Assembly: GCA_025201365.1 (NCBI GenBank)
Contig: JAIXMF010000069.1
Coordinates: 1-47,125, forward strand
Source of the DNA: Syncephalis plumigaleata
Taxonomy: Eukaryota > Zoopagomycota > Zoopagomycetes > Zoopagales > Piptocephalidaceae
Direction: 5' to 3'
DNA: 47,125 bases
The notes below the pieces were generated by a model. That model was not told the origin of the DNA and ran no database searches. It worked only from the letters and a program-made list of their open reading frames with translations. The position numbers and the translations under genes are program-made. Shown one piece after another: positions 12,328 to 23,300 of this stretch (within the stretch, counting starts at the first letter, position 1; each line of letters begins with the position of its first letter).

Positions 12328-14385
12328 ATGACTTCAGCTTATTGTTTAATCACTGAACATTCTAGTGATCATGATACTCACAATAGCAACGGTGATAAAG
12401 AAAAGAACGAAGCATGGCGTTGGAATATTAATAACTTTGGTGATACACAGGAATCTGCGTGTCTGTACTGTCTATCGTCGTCACCATTATCGTCGGCGAT
12501 AACAGCAAGCGACACAACGGAAGACACTGTTTCAGCGGTGGTTGACTCGATTAAAGCCACCACTACAGGAAGATTGGTACGGGTTATCGAGATAATACCA
12601 TGGGATGCTCGTCGATACATGTTAAAGAATGCGGGTGAAGTCGCAGCAATACGTTTGGGACGAACGTGTCGTGCAATGCGCGTACTAGTACGCAATGATG
12701 CAGGCCTTTGGCAACTATTCTATGCTCAGTCGTTTCTACGAGATGCACAACGCGTGGAACACGAGTTTCTCGAATGGTGTAGCGAGGAACGCGCCGACTA
12801 CTATAAATCGACGACTGACGATCTAATGGGACATGAACGGAATGAGTCGTCCTGTAACGGGTACGAATTGCGTAATGGTGCATTTGCTAATGCTCACGCG
12901 CGATGGAAGCATGCCAACTACTTGACGGATACACCGATTGCCGTTAACAAAGTTGCCGAAGAGCGTAGTATGGATTGGTACGCGGCCTATCGACGAAGAG
13001 CGGCCACCGAGGCTAACTGGCGTGCCGGTCGATACGTACGCCATAATATATTCCCGCCCGCCGTCGATGTACGCACGGCTGCCTTGCTTCACTCCAGGGG
13101 TATGATAACTGTGCCGCATATGATTGCGGGAAGTGCCGCCGGTTTGTTACTCTTGCAAGGCGATCGTCTTTATTGCGTTCACCAGCCATGCAGTCAGGAT
13201 GCGTCGTTCTACAAGCTAGAGGAGCTCGATCTGGAGGCGGAAACCGCGGGTATTCTACAAGTTCGTGCGGCGCACATGAGCGGAAACTGGATTGTCGTCG
13301 AGCTACACGACCCGCAGTATCCCGAGGCTGGTGGCTCGATTAGCGCGTGGCGTATTGGTAATCGACAAGCGAGCTGTGCCGTCGAACTCGAAGAGAGCAG
13401 TGAGCGTATTCAAGAGGTGCGTGGTCGATGGGCCTTGCTCACTCGTCGACAACAGGGTGCTACGCTATTTACAGTGGTGGATCTCGAGCTTGGTCTACGT
13501 AGTATCGGTGAATTACGCGTGCATTGTCGATCAGCGGAGATACTTCATGTGGATAACGAGAAGGTGCATCTACTGGTGAATGAACACATTGAAGGACAAC
13601 GTGACGATGAGGAGAACGACACAAGTGCCAATCTATCGGCTAATTCGACACTTGCTCAAGATGTTACGCTATCCTACTTGAATGAAACTACGGCAAATAC
13701 CGGCAACACTTCTTTGTTGCCAATAGCAACGGGAACCATTCAGGAACCGGTGATATCGTCAACATCGTCGTCAACATCAACATCGACATCGACATCGACA
13801 ACAAACTCTACTATTACATGTGCCATTTATTGTTTAGCGTTAGAATCATTGCCCACATTAGTGACCTCGGTGAAAATTCCCTCCCCTCCACGTTTGCTTT
13901 GTCGTTCCTTGCGTATTCGAGTTATTGATGCACGCCGTATTTTGTTAGAATACATTGAATCGGGTACTTTTGACGTACGAGTAGTAGTTCATCGATTGAA
14001 TGTCTCATTAACCAGCGATAACTTGCCTATAAGCCAGCTAACCTCCTATGACGACGATGCAAATCACGCCATTGTCCTTATCAGCTGGTATCGTCGACGC
14101 CCGGTGGTTATACGGGATTGTACCGCAATATGGACAAAGATGAACGCGCACGATGCAGCGGCTGGCTATCTCATATCGCCATCCCTCGGTCGATCGGGTC
14201 TACTCTTCCATAGCGAGTACTTTGAAGGGGATGCCACCCTGATGGACATGTCAACCTGGCAGCCACAATGCGATCTTGGCTACTGGCCACCCGCTGCCGG
14301 TCCCAACCTAGTGACACCGACATTCATTGCGCGAATGAAGGAAGGTGACGGTGGATTAGAGATATGGAATTTTGCAGCATGGTAG
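12328..14385 (+). CDS. F-box-like protein with C-terminal beta-propeller-like region
   Basis: An intronless frame of 685 residues, unusual beside its intron-rich neighbours. The N-terminal ~60 residues are low complexity. Residues ~80-140 (DARRYMLKNAGEVAAIRLGRTCRAMRVLVRNDAGLWQLFYAQSF) have the layout of an F-box: Leu/Ile-rich helices and a 'C+...LW..+' end. About 70 residues on is WYAAYRRRAATEANWRAGRY, the WY.AYRRR...NWR.G.Y motif often found after an F-box where the next domain starts. The remainder (beta-rich, with SAWRI, WALLTRR, VVDLELG) could be a WD-like propeller. Such proteins act as substrate adaptors of SCF ubiquitin ligases, but the Skp1 contact is inferred, not shown. A Ser/Thr run lies at about residues 475-495. 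Confidence 0.6.
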   Translation: MTSAYCLITEHSSDHDTHNSNGDKEKNEAWRWNINNFGDTQESACLYCLSSSPLSSAITASDTTEDTVSAVVDSIKATTTGRLVRVIEIIPWDARRYMLKNAGEVAAIRLGRTCRAMRVLVRNDAGLWQLFYAQSFLRDAQRVEHEFLEWCSEERADYYKSTTDDLMGHERNESSCNGYELRNGAFANAHARWKHANYLTDTPIAVNKVAEERSMDWYAAYRRRAATEANWRAGRYVRHNIFPPAVDVRTAALLHSRGMITVPHMIAGSAAGLLLLQGDRLYCVHQPCSQDASFYKLEELDLEAETAGILQVRAAHMSGNWIVVELHDPQYPEAGGSISAWRIGNRQASCAVELEESSERIQEVRGRWALLTRRQQGATLFTVVDLELGLRSIGELRVHCRSAEILHVDNEKVHLLVNEHIEGQRDDEENDTSANLSANSTLAQDVTLSYLNETTANTGNTSLLPIATGTIQEPVISSTSSSTSTSTSTSTTNSTITCAIYCLALESLPTLVTSVKIPSPPRLLCRSLRIRVIDARRILLEYIESGTFDVRVVVHRLNVSLTSDNLPISQLTSYDDDANHAIVLISWYRRRPVVIRDCTAIWTKMNAHDAAAGYLISPSLGRSGLLFHSEYFEGDATLMDMSTWQPQCDLGYWPPAAGPNLVTPTFIARMKEGDGGLEIWNFAAW

Positions 14386-15053
14386 CAACAGCATTAGCAT
14401 TAGTAATTCGTGTAATGATCCACGTACAGTTACGCACACAACCGCCGGAATGTTTTCCACTTTTACAGTCTCATTTATTTCTCCATGTACTCTTAATCAA
14501 TTCTATTCATATTATAATAAAGTTAGTTTCCCTTTGTTTAATGATATACAAAACGATACTAAGCTAAATAATAAAATGTTTACTTGTTTATGCTTCAAAG
14601 ATCATGGCTGTATTCCAGCAGTAATGTGAGACGAGATTCAATTTTCTAATTCTTTTCTAATAAATTATTTATTAATAAATGTTTAGAATTTGTAATGACA
14701 TGCTATGAACTATCACGACGGTAGTCGTTATCGCTGTAAGCGCAGTATCACCTCTCCCCTCTCCCCTCTCTCTTTGTGTGCATGTGTATGTAAGGCTATT
14801 GTGTACAGGACTTTTCCAATATTAAGAGGGCAAGCTTCTTTTTTTCGCAAGCCTTATTTCTTTTGGTGCCACTACGTGTGTACGTATATGTGAACGAGCG
14901 AATAAGCATAATAATATATACAAACAGATACACATATATATATCGCTTTATTTCGCGTTGTTTTTGTGTTCCGTTTGTCGTTCGCTATATAATCTGTTGG
15001 AAGTTCGGCCAATACGCTTTGCTTTTTATCATCTTGCAGTTTAGTTTGTAACC
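14386..15053. other. Intergenic, no gene seen
   Basis: Contains the 3' flank of the F-box gene and the promoter of the next gene, with a (CCTCT)n-like stretch near 14750. No RNA gene is recognised. Confidence 0.6.
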
Positions 15054-17295
15054 ATGTCGACGACAAATACTACGCGGAAACGCACTCACGTCAGTGCAAC
15101 AAACGGCGGTGATTCTGATCCATCGTCGTCAGCAACAGTAGCAGCAACAGTAGCAGCATCGTCAGTCTCCTCGAAAACCGCCTCTACTAATCAGCAACGG
15201 CAACCGTCCTCCACTGGTCGGGGCGGTTCCATGTTTTTCTTGCCTCGTTTAGCGGTACTACTTGCTAGTGCTTTTTCGCTCGGTCAACTCTACCAGGCGG
15301 GACCGGCTTATCTCGAACCGCTCTATGGAAACGTGTTCTCCCGTTTAGCGTTCATGCCTATGGCGTGCCTCTTCTTCGCGTCGGGTGCGATACGCGGCTA
15401 CGTCCAAGTGCGTTTTCCCGGCGGTAAACCCAACGATACACCGGCTATCCGTCGTTTACGCACGTGGCGTATTCTAGCGGCTATGCTCGACACACTCTCC
15501 GTGTTGTTGGGCGTTGCTCCCTACACCGTTAACTGGCTGTTCCGTTGGAGTGGAACTATGGGCCCGCTAAACGGCCCGCATATCACGCAACTTTTCCTGA
15601 CCTACTCGGCATTCGCCCTACTCGGTGTCGTCAATGGTATTGCTTGTTTCTCGGGACGTGCATCCGTGTTGCCCAGTGCACGCATTGCTCCTAGTGCTAT
15701 CGTGTACGCGACAGGACTGGCCGCTATCACCTGGCTGTCCACGCATGTCGAACCGACGCATTGCTGCGAGACCCTGCTATGGCAGGCCGGTCTCAACTCT
15801 GTCTTGTCCATCTTCATCAAGTTAATCGTCACGGAGGCACTTCGTCAAAAGATCACCGCCAATAATGCAGGTCAACCGGAGGCTGCCGAATCTTCAATGA
15901 TGCCATCGCGATTAACCCTACGCTATGCACCGCAATTCATTGTAACTACACTGGTGGCACTAGTTCTAATTCAGCATCCTCAGTGTCAACGTGGATTTAA
16001 TCCAGTAAGACCGTTGAACTGGTTTTATTACTAGTACTAATGTAAATGTAAATGTGATACTAGAGTAAGCATGTGGTCCCTGGCAATAATTATACGATGC
16101 ACGATCGAATTGAATCGATTACCGGGCAATTGTCGGTTGTAGATGAATCGACGCGTAACTTTCGTATGTTACGATCGGGTCATTCATTGATCGGTGGACA
16201 GTATTTGACGACTAACGACTCAATCTACGCGTCTTTCTACTATATGGAAGGTAATGACACACTCGCACACATACACACGCACAAATAATGTGAATAACTA
16301 GCGTATACGTATGATTAATGCTTATATTTACGATAGCGGGTCGTTTGCTACGAGATCGTAAAAATGACACGAAATCGGAAACCGCACTATCACTGTAAGT
16401 CATTATATAATCAAGTAGGATTAGATTTACATGTGTAGGGCTGCATCCGCAATAGCTAATGACTTTAATGTAGTGGTCTAGGCATTGGTGTTTCCGCCAC
16501 TTCATTATTGAAACATGGAATGACCGTGGATATTGTGGAGATCGATCCGATGGTCTACCATTATGCACGCGAATACTTTGGTCTACCCGAGCCACGTCAT
16601 GCCTTCCTAGAGGATGGACGTGCGGTTGTTACACGGGCTGCCGATCACGCTTACGATTACATTCTACACGATGTATTTAGCGGTGGATCCGTGCCTAAAC
16701 GTCTATTCTCGCTGGAATTCATTAAGGAAATCCGTCGAGTACTTAAGCCAGACGGTGTACTCACGCTGGTAGGTTAACATCGAGATATAGGTTGACGTGC
16801 GATTCCCTTGTTAATCATACGTGATAATTAGAATTTTGTCGGCTGCATCGAGGGAGATGACTCCATGGCTATGTATTCCATATGGCGCACCCTACAAGAA
16901 GTGTTCCCTCATGTGGCAGTATTTAAAGAGGCACCTCGCACTACTAGTAATGCCATTAATGTGGTAGGACAATCAATAATAGACACATGGTTATGGTGAT
17001 GATGATGATGATCTAACTAATATTTACAATTTATTAGGTATTTATGGCATCCACACTTCCAATTGAATTCCGCGCTTTTGTAGAAGACGATTATCTAGAT
17101 AGTGACATGCGCTATCATGCATTCCAACAGCTAGAGGCGAGTCGTATAGAGGTGCAGGATTTGGAGCTGCTCAATAAGGCCGATATCGTTACGGACGAGT
17201 ATAATCGGTTAGATCAATGGCAATATACGACAGCATTAGAACACTGGCAAATCATGCGTAATTTGTTACCGTTGGAGTACTGGCTTAATTACTAG
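15054..17295 (+). CDS. Membrane-bound spermidine-synthase-like (PABS-fold) protein
   Basis: Six exons: 15054-16004, 16064-16250, 16337-16394, 16474-16768, 16832-16963, 17038-17295; 626 residues. After a Ser/Thr/Ala-rich cytosolic start, residues ~55-315 hold about six hydrophobic segments (e.g. LAVLLASAFSLGQLY, MPMACLFFASGAI, IVTTLVALVLIQH). The C-terminal half is a Rossmann-type aminopropyltransferase/methyltransferase fold: LGLGIGVSATSLLKHG, VDIVEIDPMVYHYA, AFLEDGRAVV, YDYILHDVFSGG, FIKEIRRVLKPDGVLTL. In true spermidine synthase the catalytic segment reads YD.I..D..DP. Here it is HDVFSGGSVP, so the chemistry may differ. Fungal and bacterial membrane-fused relatives are annotated 'spermine/spermidine synthase' with unknown function. 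Called as such, not as a proven polyamine enzyme. Confidence 0.75.
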
Positions 17296-17749
17296 GAAGC
17301 GACAAGGGATTACACGCCTTACACTCTGGACTACCACTACAATATGACGACATATTATAAATACGATTAGAAAAGACGTTAATAAAAAGAATCAGTCAGT
17401 GACTAGCACAATTCGTCATGTACAATAGAGGCAAACGTCATATTTGATCATCGAGCAATAGTAAAATCATGCGTGCATCGTCTCTTTATTAAACTTTTAA
17501 TACTGTCATATACCCTACAATGAAGAAGAAGAAGAAGAAGAAGAAGAAGAAGATAATAATAATAATAGTTTATATATCTTAATTATGAAATCAGTGAATC
17601 AAATGTTATAATGTAATATTATTACTATTCACGTATTATCGCCAGGTCTATTTCAACCAGAACAATAATAAGCCAGATGTGAACTGACTCGATAATTGTT
17701 ATAGATAAGAAAACTAAATTACGCTCAACAGAAGAAGGTACAGATAGGA
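17296..17749. other. Convergent intergenic region with a GAA microsatellite
   Basis: 3' flanks of two convergent genes. A (GAA)n tract of about ten units at 17522-17553 runs into (TAA)n. No gene is seen. Confidence 0.7.
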
Positions 17750-18340
17750 TTAAAAGCCCCAGATGGCCAAGATAGCCACGGGTAGCAATGCGACCAATGA
17801 GCTAGTGAGCACCAAGGGTTGGGCATTTGGTGTAATAGCAGTGGCACCGCTGGATGGCATCTTGATTGGCGTCTTGGTTGGAGTGTTAGTGATGGTGGTG
17901 GTAGAAGTGGTAGTGCTGCTAGGTGTAGCGCTAGTAGAGCTTGACGATGAGCTGGAGGTTGGGCTCTGGCTAGAAGAGGAGGACGAGCCTGAAATGCTAA
18001 AGTAGTGACTGTAGTTTCTACCCACACGAATGACATAGTTGCCACTTGTAGACAAATCGGCTGGAATGGTAATGGTAGCTTTGAGATCCGATTCCTTCGC
18101 TTGATCAAAGGTCTTGATGGTCTTCAAGTTGTTCGGGTCGGTACCCTCCATCAATACAACGTCGACATTAGCATTTGGCGAAATGCCATTAGGACCGGCA
18201 ACCCAAGTAACATCGGTGGTTTCACCGGCGTTAACACTTGAACCTTTGATGGGGAAGTTGATGGCAACATCGGCAAAGACCACAGCCATATTGGCCAAGA
18301 CGGCAACGAGAGTAAGGGCAAGAGTACGCTTGGCAAACAT
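17750..18340 (-). CDS. GPI-anchored Kre9/Knh1-like cell-surface protein
   Basis: A single exon of 196 residues. An N-terminal signal peptide (MFAKRTLALTLVAVLANMAVVFA) precedes a ~95-residue beta-sandwich domain (ADVAINFPIKGSSVNAG, ETTDVTWVAG, SGNYVIRVGRNYSHYFSIS) that fits the yeast Kre9/Knh1-like N-terminal family. Next comes a Ser/Thr linker (residues ~120-160) of the O-mannosylated type, then a C-terminal hydrophobic tail (LVLTSSLVALLPVAILAIWGF) after small residues, as needed for GPI attachment. Known for the family: wall or surface proteins linked to beta-glucan assembly. The role of this member is inferred. The 5' leader holds (TTCG)n then (GATT)n tracts at 18357-18401. Confidence 0.88.
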   Translation of the reverse strand: MFAKRTLALTLVAVLANMAVVFADVAINFPIKGSSVNAGETTDVTWVAGPNGISPNANVDVVLMEGTDPNNLKTIKTFDQAKESDLKATITIPADLSTSGNYVIRVGRNYSHYFSISGSSSSSSQSPTSSSSSSSTSATPSSTTTSTTTITNTPTKTPIKMPSSGATAITPNAQPLVLTSSLVALLPVAILAIWGF

Positions 18341-20329
18341 GTTTATTGATTTATCCGTTCGTTCGTTCGTTCGTTCGTTCGATTGATTGATTGATTGATT
18401 ATTTTACTAAAAAACGAGTGTATTATCTCTTACACTCAGGCACTCTCACAAGATAATATCAAATACTATTTGTTAATAGTGAAAGAAGAATGTAATAGTA
18501 GAGGTAGTAGTAGTAGTAGTAGTAGTTTGATTAGACGGCAAGAAAGCCAACAATTATAGTAGTATTGCTGTATAGAAAAGAATAAAGTGAGAAGAGTGAA
18601 GAAGTAGAAAGCGACAAAAAAGCGCAAAAGTTCAGAGAAAAGACTAGCTTTAAACGACTTGCTATCGCGTTAGCACAACACGAATGCACACACACAGAGA
18701 GAGAGAAAGAGAGAGAGAGAGAGAGGATAAAAATAGGTAAGAGGCCACGAGAGTTGGCCGAGGTATTACTGAAAAAAAGTCAAGATGGACACGAGGGTAG
18801 AACACAAACTGCCTATAACAGTAAAGAGGTAAAGAGTGTGGCGCGTGTGTGTGATTTGTGAATGTAAGTAGATAGAGAGAGAGAAAGAGAGAGAGAAGGA
18901 AAAAACAAACAAGCAGTAAAGGCGAAGATGCTAGGCGAGAGAAGAAGTAAAAAAGAGACCTTTTGTACTAGACGGAATAAGCGGGGTGCATTTCAACGGG
19001 CATGTGTGTGTGTATATTCCTCAATTTCAATTACATCGATTACTACAAGTTGCTCCGACTTTCTCGGCGCTATTGAAGGAAACGTGTTTGCATTTGATCA
19101 CGTGGTGTATCGATACCATTCATTGGTGCTAACACCATGCTGTTCGTATTCAAGAAGGATTAAATTGAGGGTTACAGTAATGCATAACGGAGAAATGGCA
19201 GTTGCACGAATGGGCAAGCAGCGCAGTCGTGTGCAGGTTCATACCAGTATATTTGAATACAAGGCCAAGTCGAGAAAAAGGTTTAGACATTGACGCTAAA
19301 CGATATAGAATAGTAGCAGTAATAATAATAATAACTAATGTGATAATCAGAATAATATAAGAGAGTTAGCCAAATAGTGAGGTATGAGATACGTCATTAC
19401 TACAAATGGATAGCTCATTATTGAATTTGGATTCTCTATCTCGTTTCTCGTTTCTCGTTTCTCATTTCTCGCTTCCCTCCTTCCTTCCTTCCTTCCTTCT
19501 TTGCTTCCATTACCAATTATCCAACATATTGCCAGAGCTGTGATGATATGCCATTCCTGCCCCTTATGTTTCAATTATAATTGTGATGAGTATTCCATTG
19601 TCATTTATAAATGATATTCATTGCGTAACTCTGTTGGTTACTATGAAGCGCGGAAGATCAAGGAAGCCAAACTCATGATGATCGATTATTGTAATTGATT
19701 TTACGCAGTAGATTTACTAAATTGGTAATGCATATTCCTCGGCATAAAAAGTAGTATAACCAAGTCATTCGTCATTTGATGTGTAACTGATTGCCAAATG
19801 CAAAGAGGGGCAACACCACCATTTGTTTCAACATAACTAGACAGCAAAAGGCAAAGGTTACCTGTAGATTGTTACAGATTCATATTAGTATGCTACATTT
19901 TGAAACAATACGGCATTCATCATCACATGATGGATTGTTGGTAGGAGAGCATATGATAGATGCGCGCAAGAAATACTAAATGATGGATAAGACAACTATT
20001 GTTTATTTACTATGTACTAATACTAATGACGCGTATATTTGTATCTTCCTTGAACACGATCGATTATCGTAAGAAAAGGTTGACACATCACAAAAGAAAT
20101 TGTATGACATTGCTCGATTGTTGCCAATTCGTCGACTATCCTCATGACTCCTCTTCTTAGCCTAATAATGCCAAGTCAAACTAAAGAAGAAGAAGAAGCT
20201 GATGATGATGGCAGATACTATCGATGTCAATCTATAATAAATATTCATTTTATAAAGCATTAATTATTATGATAACAGTACTCATTCATTCATTCATTTA
20301 CTCACCTGCTTACGTAGTGGTTCGTGTGT
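18341..20329. other. 2-kb intergenic region, purine-rich, no gene seen
   Basis: Upstream of the GPI gene. Contains (TTCG)n and (GATT)n at 18357-18401, a GTA run near 18503-18525, and (GA)n tracts at 18695-18725 and 18872-18900. A frame at 18928-19293 encodes an atypical 121-residue Arg/Ser-rich peptide without a domain, and I do not call it a gene. A (TTCC)n patch is near 19478-19500. No tRNA or snRNA could be recognised by eye. Confidence 0.6.
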
Positions 20330-23300
20330 TTATACGAGTGGTCGTCCACTAAGAGCCGTATACAATGACAGCATACTGGCCAATACTACCACGCCTGTCG
20401 TGGAGGCCTCACCTACATCCGCCCATAATCGACCACGATGAGTGGCGGCATTTCTTAACGCTTGAATACACTGACCGGCTAGGAAGCTAGCCCAGAGCAA
20501 GTGTAAAAGCCAAACTCGATAGCCGGCATATTCAAGAGCACCTAGTATAAGCAATGCAATCGGCAATGTATAAACAATATGGACTATGGCGTCGGTAGTG
20601 TTCACCAATGCATTGGCACTGGCATAACGAGCACCGGTAGGTGTATAACTAGTGTTGTTGCTTTGCTCCAACACTTCTACAGTGGTAACAGTTGAAACGG
20701 TCTTTCCTTCGCCAATATCACCCGTGACATCAGTGGCATCAGTTACATCATTATTGGCCGACGACAATGAGGAAGACGAAGAGGAGGGCGACAACGCGGT
20801 GGTGCTTTGTGTAACGCTACGACGGCGACGACGACGAAGAAGTGATGGTTCATCAGATGGTGACACCACTTTCTTGTGTATCACAGCTGATGGTGACATT
20901 TCCCGCATTTGCTTCTGTTGATGTCGTCGACGACCCCATAATCCTAGCAGTAGTCCGAGTAGACACATACTATAGAATAAAGAGACGGGGAAGTAGTCTA
21001 TCGCTTGTTGCGCTCTATTAGGCAATAGATGATAGCCTAATTTACCCTCTTGACTGGATGCCGTCATGTGTGATCGAAGTGCAGGTGGTTCATCCGCCAT
21101 TGCTCGTCGTGGATCATAGCCATGCGGGTGGTGATGCTTCCCGTCATACAATGGCGTGCCATGCATCCAACGCTGATACGTGTTCTCTATTTGTTCCCTT
21201 GCCTTCTGCCATTGTCGTACCAGTGGCCAGGACGATGTTGTTGATTCGTTATTGTATACCTCCGGTACCGTTCGACTAATGGCGGTGTCGGGTCGTGGCA
21301 TCATCAGATGACTACGGTCCTCGTCGGCATTAGCATCTGCACCAATGAACCATTGCATCCATTGTTTCACCGTGGAACCAACAGGACTACCACGATGGCT
21401 GTCCTTGTCGTGGCGAGACATGCCAGGAGGTATACGTCCCTGCTGTTGTCGTGAAGGCGACGAGTATGGCCCAGCGGGAGACTGTGGCAATGATGGTCCG
21501 GCTTCGTTGCTGGCATCGCTATAAGCACCGAATTCGCTAATCAAGATCTTGCCAAGGATTCGGCTCTCCGTCATCATTTGCTCGTGTTGTTGCTCCGCCA
21601 CTCGATGCGCCGTGTCCAGCCAGCTGCGTAGACTATCGATGAACTCGCCTAGATCTCCAGTTAAAGCAGGTTCAGCTTGTTGACGCATCTTTCTGCTCAT
21701 CTCGTAGCGACGACGTGCCCATGTCTCCGACTGGTTAGCCTGCTGCATGATACGACGAGTCAACTCGTGGAATCGATCGTGTACCAGCGAGTCGACATCC
21801 GTGGACGGTCGATAGGATTGCATAATGCCGCCAAAGTAATGTTGGACCTTGTCGGCCGTATCGTCACGGATCGCTTGCACATTCGTGTAGGCATCGCGAG
21901 CCTCTCGTTCGACACGGGACAGCATGGCGCGCACGTACATGATCAATTGTTGACGATCCATCTCGGCGATATTTCGTTTCTGTCGACTATTAAGTCCGGA
22001 ACGACGTAAATGTTGCATCACTCGACGCAAACTAGTGCCGAGTTCCTCCTCCAGCGTATCCACATTGAGCTGCGTTGCTCGTACCGTTTGATCCGATTGT
22101 TGAATAAGCGTAATCAGTTGTTGTGACAGCTCATTAGCTGCCATCGAGCGAGTTTGATGGATAAAGCTATCACTCGGCTGTTGCTTCGTCGTAGTAGTAC
22201 TAGTAGTGGTGGTAGTTGTTGTTGCTTCTGACACTTTATCACGAATATCATCATATTCATCTTTGGCTGATGTGAATACATGACTAATTGGATCAAATAC
22301 ATGTTGCTGCGTCCAGTGACCGCCTCGAGTAAGCTGGTCTTGAATTGTCGACATCAATACATGCAAAGTGCCATGAGCCGTATCTTCCATTTGCTCTGCA
22401 CCTTCCTTCACCCGCTGCTTTGTATCTCTAGCCATCGATCCTGCCTTGTCGCGAGCATCATAGTACTTGTCCTTTACATACTCAGCTCCTTCTTCGGCCT
22501 TATCACGAGCACCATAATACTTGTCCTTCAGATACTCGGCTCCTTCTTCGGCACGATACTTAGCATCGTAATATTTGTCCTTTACATACTCAGCTCCTTC
22601 TTCGGCCTTGTCGCGAGCACCATAGTATTTGTCCTTTGCATACTCGGCTCCTTCCTCAGCACGATACTTAGCATCAGTGGCCATCGATCCTGCTTTATCG
22701 CGAGCATCGTAGTATTTGCCTTTCACATAATTAGCATCTTCTTCAGCCTTATCATGAGCAGCATAATATTTACCTTTCAAATACTCGCTTCCTTCTTCAG
22801 CACGATACTTAGCATCAGAAGCTACCGACTCAGCCTTATCACGAACATCGTAGTATTTGTCCTTTACATACTCGGCTCCTTCTCCAGCCTTGTCGCGAGC
22901 GGTATAGTACTTGTCCTTCACATAATCAGCTCCCTCTTCAGCACGATATTTAGCATCAGTAGCCATTGACTCAGCCTTGTCGCGGGCATCAGAAGCCATC
23001 GATCCTGCTTTGTCACGAACACCGTAGTACTTGTCCTTCACATACTCGGCTCCTTCTTCGGCCTTGTCGCGAGCGGTATAGTACTTGTCCTTCGCATACT
23101 CGCTTCCCTCTTCAGCACGATACTTAGCATCGGAAGCTACCGACTCAGCCTTATCACGAGCATCAGTAGCCATTGATCCTGCTTTGTCACGAGCATCGTA
23201 GTATTTGCCTTTCACATAGTTAGTTCCTTCTATCTTGTCATGAGCAATGTAACACTTACCTTTCAGATACTCGCTTCCCTCTTCAGCACGATACTTAGCA

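Noticed and set aside
11958-12356. 132-residue open frame upstream of the F-box gene
   Set aside because: Leu/Ser/Phe-rich translation of pyrimidine tracts; overlaps the F-box start in another frame and shows no family feature.
17522-17553. GAA, GATA, AC and TTCG tracts as a CRISPR-like array
   Set aside because: They are simple microsatellites without spacers; the genome is eukaryotic.
18928-19293. 121-residue open frame in the 2-kb spacer
   Set aside because: No domain, odd composition (Arg/Ser/Cys), no splice context and surrounded by simple repeats.
22280-22969. 229-residue hydrophobic open frame opposite the repeat array
   Set aside because: It is the complement of the regular 33/54-nt coding units; stop-free length follows from the repeats, and it lacks a start context or family match.
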